From assembly GCA_965178125.1 (NCBI GenBank), contig OZ237770.1, forward strand, positions 1 through 64,000: 64,000 nucleotides of DNA, read 5' to 3'. The stretch comes from Bilabrum cf. latius. Its lineage: Eukaryota; Bigyra: Bicosoecida; Bigyra; Bicosoecida. A program made the translations under genes and the position numbers. Of this stretch, positions 58,719-64,000 are shown one piece after another. The notes beneath the pieces were generated by a model. The model had not been told where the DNA came from, did not search any database, and saw nothing but the letters and a program-made list of their open reading frames with translations. Position 1 is the stretch's first letter; every line of letters begins with the position of its first letter.

Positions 58719-59389
58719 TCAACTAATGATCTTGGATCCTGGATGCTCGGCGAGTGCTGCAGCCGGGTCACTCCACAAGTCAGTTTCATCCAACAGTCTG
58801 GTCCCAGTACCGGATCCGTTGGATTCTGATGACAACCCCAGCTGGACTCCCCCTGGTGATTTTGGGATTAAGTTAAGATGGTCTACACCATCTACACAAG
58901 CAGTCTAACTACAGCAGTATGGTTTTCCTCAATGATTAGAGATCTGGACGGAGTTAGCCACCCTTAGGCGGCAGTAGACTAGGGTATGTCAGCGAACTCG
59001 AGCGAAAACGACATTAATTAAATACCCGCAATTGATCCTGCGGAGGGCTACCCATCTATGAATCAAACTAGCCATGCTATACTTTTGCATGGAGCGACAA
59101 GATCAAAGAGCCCAAACCTGCTCGTTTGTGGGAGGTTATGCAGTCAATGACCATACCTAACTTTAATTGCTCCCCACGCATCCAGTCTACCGTACGGGTA
59201 TAATCCCACATGTGAACCTGGCAAGTATCCGGATCCATTTGCTTTTCGAGGGGTACATTAGTTGGCCTCCATCGTGAACCACATTGCCAATCTAAAGCTT
59301 GCACGGTAACTGGTTCAATCTAGTTGGTAATTCGAAGCGAAGGTTCGCGAAGATAGAGGGTTCTAAACGGAACTACGGCCGTTGATGCT
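58719..59389 (-). pseudogene. Possible exons of an unrecognised minus-strand gene, truncated at the retroelement
   Basis: Two open stretches on the minus strand lie between OLA1 and the retroelement. The upper one (about 59389-59014) reads LALDWQ-like, beta-strand-rich sequence (VHMWDYTRTVDWMRGEQLKL, GMVIDCITSHKRAGLG) and crosses UAG codons. It may begin at a CCGTTTAG acceptor near 59363. The lower one (about 58900-58719, TGA) is Ser/Gly-rich (GVQLGLSSESNGSGTG). No start codon or 5' exon is found before the element at 59474, so the gene may have lost its beginning to the insertion, or the model may be wrong. I do not recognise the family. Confidence 0.3.
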
Positions 59390-59473
59390 CAGCTCAGTTG
59401 TGAGCAGAGCTATAGAGACGTACTTTGTTTCACAGTCTTTATATATAATTCGTTAAGAAATTTAAAGTTGAAT

Positions 59474-61885
59474 ATGGAAGGTTTAGTAGCAGAAGTGCGT
59501 AGCGCTGGCCTGCAGGCTTTGCGGGACGCAGATGCGGCTACTCGCGAGTCAATCAATCAAGCCGTGAAAAGCGAGCAAATGGCCCCGCTCTTCGCGACAG
59601 ACCCGTGCAATGCGCTTGTGCACTATTCCAGTACCAATATGGCGGAAGAGGCAGCGAAACACCTCGCCGCAACAGCACTCGCAGCCCTTGGTACGGCTGC
59701 GCGCGACCAACTAGCCCCGATTTTTAGGTCGTTCTTCGACAGTGGCACGTCAAACTACGCCTCAGCGCGCATGACTTGGTGGCTTGCCTTCGGTTTTGCG
59801 GGAATGCTTCGTTCGCCTGAGAACGTCGACGTCTTCAGCGTGTGGACGGATGATGGTCTCCCGAGCCCCGCAGGCGCGGATTCGCCAGCACAAGAGTGCT
59901 TGGCATCGCTGTACGCTTCAGACCTGTACTCCAACTTGTTTGTACCTGACATTCCGAGCGGTCTTACAGCAAAATATCGGGCTGGACTCTTACAGCTGTC
60001 GCTGACGGCGCCGTCCGCGATCGAGGCGGCGACACTTGCAGCGGCGCAGACGTCCATTTTCAACCCGGCTCCCCACCAAGGCGAGCCAGCTCCGGCGGCT
60101 CCAGGCATACCGAACTTGCCTCAAGCAGATGCCGCAGCGGGTGGGGTCGGTCAACCCCCGGCAGGGATCGAGAACGTCGCCCCAGCGGCGGTGGCTGCGG
60201 CGGGAGTTGCCGGCGACCAACCTCAGGCGGCAGCACAACAGGGACCAGGGGAAGATCAGGCTCCGGAAGGGGCAGCAGCAGAAGATGCTGGCGACCCACC
60301 GCCCCCCCCGCCTGCATCGGGTGCGGGCATGAGCGCCGACGAGTTGATGCCGGACTCCCCGGCTGGCAGCCCTCTCGGCTCCGAGTAGCAAAGGGCATCT
60401 CTACTCCATTTCCTATAGGTTCACTTGTAGGCTATTACGCAAGGCGACCTCCAGACAGATCAAGTCGCCGACATTGCCACCGAACTCGGCCTGTTCAAGG
60501 GTCTGGGTACTATGGGCACCAACAGCACCGCGACTACGGTGATCTTGCTGTTGCGTCCATTGCTTCAGCACTGTGGTCACGAAGGCTCAGTGGACTTTTT
60601 CAGCGAAGCCCTACATCGGGTCGGAGACCATGTACGCAAGAGGCACAAGCTGCGCGAGGCCTGCATCTCAGCGGGTTTCCTCGCGGCGTTCAATGAAGTC
60701 GACGAGCCGAAAGCCGGCGACTAGCAGCAGCCAGCATCGGGGGCCCAGTCTAAGCCCGCCAAGATCCCGGCGTTCTCACCTGCCTCGCATGCTACGCGCG
60801 AGGAGATCCTCTCGGAACTGCGGAAGACCTCTCCTACAATGATGCAAGCAGCAAAACCGGACGCTGCTCTCGCACAATTCGCCCAAACAAGCGCGGCGAC
60901 CGGCCCAGTGGGAACTCAACTCCTCTCCGCGGCCCTAGGCGAAGAACTTATGGGGCTGCTCCCGACCGGGCTCCTGGATATTCTGGTGCGTACGCTGGCG
61001 AAGTTCTCGGGTAACTTGGTCAGCATCAAGACAACATCGGGGGCGACTGTGCGAGAGTGGACCACTAGTTCAACTGTTTCAGCTCAACAGCTAAAATCAT
61101 CAGCCCCGGCCACGCACACAGTGTTGGACCGAAACATCCGGGCACTTCACCGGGGCACAACCGCTGTTCTCCAAGTGGTCAACAAATTGCGGGACCAAGC
61201 TGCAGCTGAGGGCCGACTGGCAGTTTCCGACGCACCTGAAGGAGACATTCGAGACCTCGTCCGGACTACAGTAGAAGTCTACGCTCGAGCAGAAGGCTCC
61301 AGCATCACGATGTCGGCCATTCCAGCAAAAGACGCCCAGGCCATCTTGGGACAGCTATAGCTCTGTCTCTTCAACGCCAACGCAGCGGCCGCATCCCTGC
61401 AGTAGCTAAGTGCGACCGTGAGGATCGCACTTAAAGAACGCGTCATGCGTATCCTGTTCACCGTTAATGTGGCTGCAAGTACTGGATTCTGGATCGACAC
61501 CAGACATGTGAAGCGTACCGATTTTATCGAGCTGCTCACGGAATTTTCCGATCAGGCAGCAGCAGCGCTGTTTGGCCCGGACCATGCCCAATGGACTCAG
61601 ATGTTGTCCTCAGGACAACAGGCGAGTACCAGGGATCATACTCGACGTGGAAATCGCAGCGCACCAGCCCAAGCGGGACGAGGCCGAGGTCAGGGCCGCG
61701 GTCAGGGCCGGGGTCGGGGCGGTAGAGGTCGAGGTCGAGGGCGAGGGCGAGGCCAAGGTCGCGGAGGCCACGGTCACCAAGCTGCGGACCGCGACTCCGA
61801 TACCCATTCAGGCCAGCCCGGTGAAAAGCGGTCGCTAGATGACCGGGAAGGTTCCCCGGCGGCCAAAAAGACGCCCTCGTCCTGA
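59474..61885 (+). CDS. Retroelement gag-like protein
   Basis: An open frame of 803 residues from ATG 59474 to TGA 61883 with about six UAG codons (60386, 60416, 60425, 60722, 61358 and 61403 among them). The N-terminal 250 residues are mostly helical, followed by Pro/Ala-rich linkers (60060-60370) and another helical region (60840-61350). The C terminus is an Arg-Gly run (RGRGQGRGQGRGRG) followed by a Lys/Asp-rich tail, a likely RNA-binding region. No CCHC zinc knuckle is seen. Structural gag identity is inferred from its position before the reverse transcriptase and this basic tail. Confidence 0.65.
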
Positions 61886-64000
61886 CATGCAGCAGCTGGG
61901 CGCGCCAGCCCGGCAACTACAGGAGCCGGGGGCCTTTTGGGGTCTGATGTGATTGCTGGAGGAGCTGATTCCATCGCACAGGTTATGCATTCCTGGTCCC
62001 AATTCCCCACACGAGGCCCCGCTATCAAAGTGCTCTTTGACGCACTACTCGCTATGCCAGCTCCGCCTGAACAACCTAGGGTTTCAAAACCGGTCTCGCC
62101 ACCAGAGGTTTCACACCGCCTGTCCGCCGCCCCCTCCCCGGCAGCCAGACGTACGTTGCTGTCCCAGTTAATCTTCCGGTCGCTCCCTCAAGGTGCGTAG
62201 CTGGCCAATACAAAAGATCGTCCCGCGCACAGCCTCTGCCCACTAGCCATGGCATCTACCCTGGCCTCTGCGGCACGTCAGGCGGCAGCGGCACGCAAGG
62301 ATCAGCCCCCAGCGTGGGCAAGAGCATCACTACCAGAGGTTGGAGCTCGTGTCGGCTAGCCTTTTTCCTTCGGCTCATTCTCGGAGATTACTGGCTCAAT
62401 CAGATAGAAAAATCAGGCGGCCGCAGGGGCGGCGGCGCTGGCGGTGGAGACGGCAACTAGCATAGAGGGAACTGTGCCGCGCAGATATAGAGAAGCTGAT
62501 GATGTCGCTGCTGCTGCCGTTGAACAGAATGGCGCGGCCAGCAAGACGGTTGCACTGGGGTACGCTGTGCCGCGTGATGCGCCTGAAGAAGCTGATGCTG
62601 TCGCTGCTGCTGCCGTTGGGCAGAGTGGCGCGGCCAGCAAGACGGTTGCACCGAGGCACGATGTGCCGCGTGATGCGCCTGAAGAAGCTGATGCTGTCGC
62701 TGCTGCTGCCGTTGGGCAGAGCAGCGCGGCCAGCAAGACGGTTGCTCCGGGGTACGCTGTGCCGCGTGATGCGCCTGACGAAGCTGATGCTGGCGCTGCT
62801 GCTGCCGTTGGGCAGAGCAGCGCGGCCGGCAAGAAGGTTGCTCCGGGGTACGCTGTGCCGCGTGATGCGCCTGACGAAGCTGATGCTGTCGCTGCTGCTG
62901 CCGTTGGGCAGAGTGGCGCGGCCAGCAAGAAGGTTGATCCGGGGTACGCTGTGCCGCGTGATGCGCCTGACGAAGCTGATGCTGTCGCTGCTGCTGCCGT
63001 TGGGCAGAGTGGCGCGGCCAGCAAGAAGGTTGCTCCGGGGTACGCTGTGCCGCGTGATGCGCCTGACGAAGCTGATGCTGTCGCTGCTGCTGCCGTTGGG
63101 CAGAGCAGCGCGGCCAGCAAGAAGGTTGCTCCGGGGTACGCTGTGCCGCGTGATGCGCCTGAAGAAGCTGATGCTGTCGCTGCTGCTGCCGTTGGGCAGA
63201 GCAGCGCGGCCAGCAAGAAGGTTGATCCGGGGTACGCTGTGCCGCGTGATGCGCCTGACGAAGCTGATGCTGTCGCTGCTGCTGCCGTTGGGCAAACTGG
63301 CGCGGCCAGCAAGGAGCTCCCGGCTACATCTCCAGGACTCGAAGTACCGGAGGCCCACTTACCGGCACCAGAAGCGAACTCTCACCCTCCCAACCTCCTT
63401 CGCACGGAAGATCTTCGCTAGTGTTGGACCACGCACCTCACCAGGTTGAGCTAGATTCGAAGGGTGGTTCGGGTGCAGGTCAACCCGCACGGCAAGCGAC
63501 CTGCCCTGCACACGAACATCATTGCCATACATAGACTCCGATGCCCTAGTTGTAAACAACCCAAGAGCTGTATCGTGCTTTCAGCACTGTAGCAGCTTGT
63601 GGAGAAAGGTGTACCGCTTCAAGACTTCATTACCGCCCAACGACCAAAAGCACTAGCACACCGATGGACCAGACACGCCCAACCCTCCGATGCTGTCGGT
63701 ACCATGGTGTCAGACTTGTTGTCAGAAGGTGTAGCTCGCCATGTGCCGGCTGAGGGCCTCATTGGGGAACCCCTGCGACATTTCATCGTCACGTCTAAGG
63801 ACTACATCTTGAGCGAGAGCGGCCTTCGCAAGGAAGAAGCAGGCGACGGTAGGAAGCCACGGCTTGTCATGGACGGTCGGCCTCTCTCCGCTATATCCCA
63901 ACGAGCTCCGTTCTCAATGGCGGGCATACATCATTTTGCTGCCAACCTTCAGTCCCGCAGTCACATGTTCAGCGTGGATATCAGCGCTGCGTACTACCAC
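61886..64000 (+). CDS. Retroelement pol-like protein with reverse transcriptase, partial
   Basis: Open from immediately after the gag UGA to the end of the window in the same phase, with at least six UAG codons. The first internal ATG is at 61985. The first 450 residues are Ala/Pro-rich and include eight to nine copies of a 32-residue repeat (GYAVPRDAPEEADAVAAAAV core). A C-x2-C pair (CPSC near 63513) follows, then reverse transcriptase motifs from about 63700: a VSDLLSEGVARHV segment, KPRLVMDGRPLSAI, and HMFSVDISAAYYH with the first catalytic Asp. The window ends inside the palm domain, so the YxDD box cannot be checked. Confidence 0.75.
62490..63318. repeat. 96-bp coding tandem repeat in the retroelement
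   Basis: About 8.6 copies of a 96-bp unit (for example GAAGCTGATGCTGTCGCTGC at 62586 and 62682). The unit is a multiple of three and keeps the frame open, encoding a 32-residue repeat. Small variants (GAAGAA versus GACGAA, GCTCCG versus GATCCG) are shuffled between copies. Confidence 0.92.

Larger units (their letters stand above)
59474..64000 (+). mobile_element. Retroelement with gag-like and reverse transcriptase frames, cut by window end
   Basis: Two long frames in the same phase, with a nucleic-acid-binding-type basic tail on the first and reverse transcriptase motifs at the end of the second. The element continues beyond the window, so its terminal repeats and the integrase or recombinase that would define its class are not visible. 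No long terminal repeat is recognised between 58552 and 59473. The reverse transcriptase fragment resembles DIRS/Ngaro-type or Ty3-type enzymes more than Copia or LINE types. Confidence 0.75.

Overview
The window is the end of a chromosome from a microbial eukaryote. Positions 1-594 are a terminal CCCTAA (TTAGGG-type) telomere, genes have spliceosomal introns, and two conserved cilium proteins (CFAP20 and a CFAP36-like protein) imply a flagellated cell. The lineage cannot be settled from sequence reading alone. The most important feature is the genetic code. In-frame UAG codons (about 80 or more) run through almost every long gene, and at diagnostic positions they fall where the family has invariant glutamine, for example twice in the Dim1 rRNA dimethylase. 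UAG is therefore read as Gln. UGA ends nearly every gene, UAA ends two, and UAG ends none. All gene models below use this code, and several join what look like separate reading frames under the standard code.

Layout: 1-14100 is subtelomere, made of eight CCCTAA tracts in one orientation that alternate with arrays of a 155-bp satellite and with a 3.1-kb duplicated segment. Most arrays end in the same roughly 60-bp junction module. A 53-bp minisatellite (14101-14300) marks the boundary to gene-dense chromatin.

From 14460 to 58551 there are 17 genes, often divergent with short intergenic spaces: a purple acid phosphatase, a TPH-like coiled-coil protein, a CFAP36-like BART protein, a villin-headpiece protein, a TANGO2/NRDE protein, a small coiled-coil protein, an ankyrin protein, ribosomal protein eL22, Dim1, a MAP3K-like kinase, a large BTB protein, Got1, a YeeE/YedE-type transporter, a 3,075-residue four-domain cation channel in a single exon, CDC27/APC3, CFAP20 and the ATPase OLA1. 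Introns are short (about 80-320 nt), mostly with GTGAG donors and GCAG acceptors.

From 59474 to the window end lies a retroelement whose gag-like and reverse-transcriptase-bearing frames are in the same phase, separated by one UGA. A spaced two-part motif (GGCGCCGCGC near CGGAACC) recurs in the satellite, in several promoters and as a dense cluster inside CDC27. It is not explained by any annotated feature.
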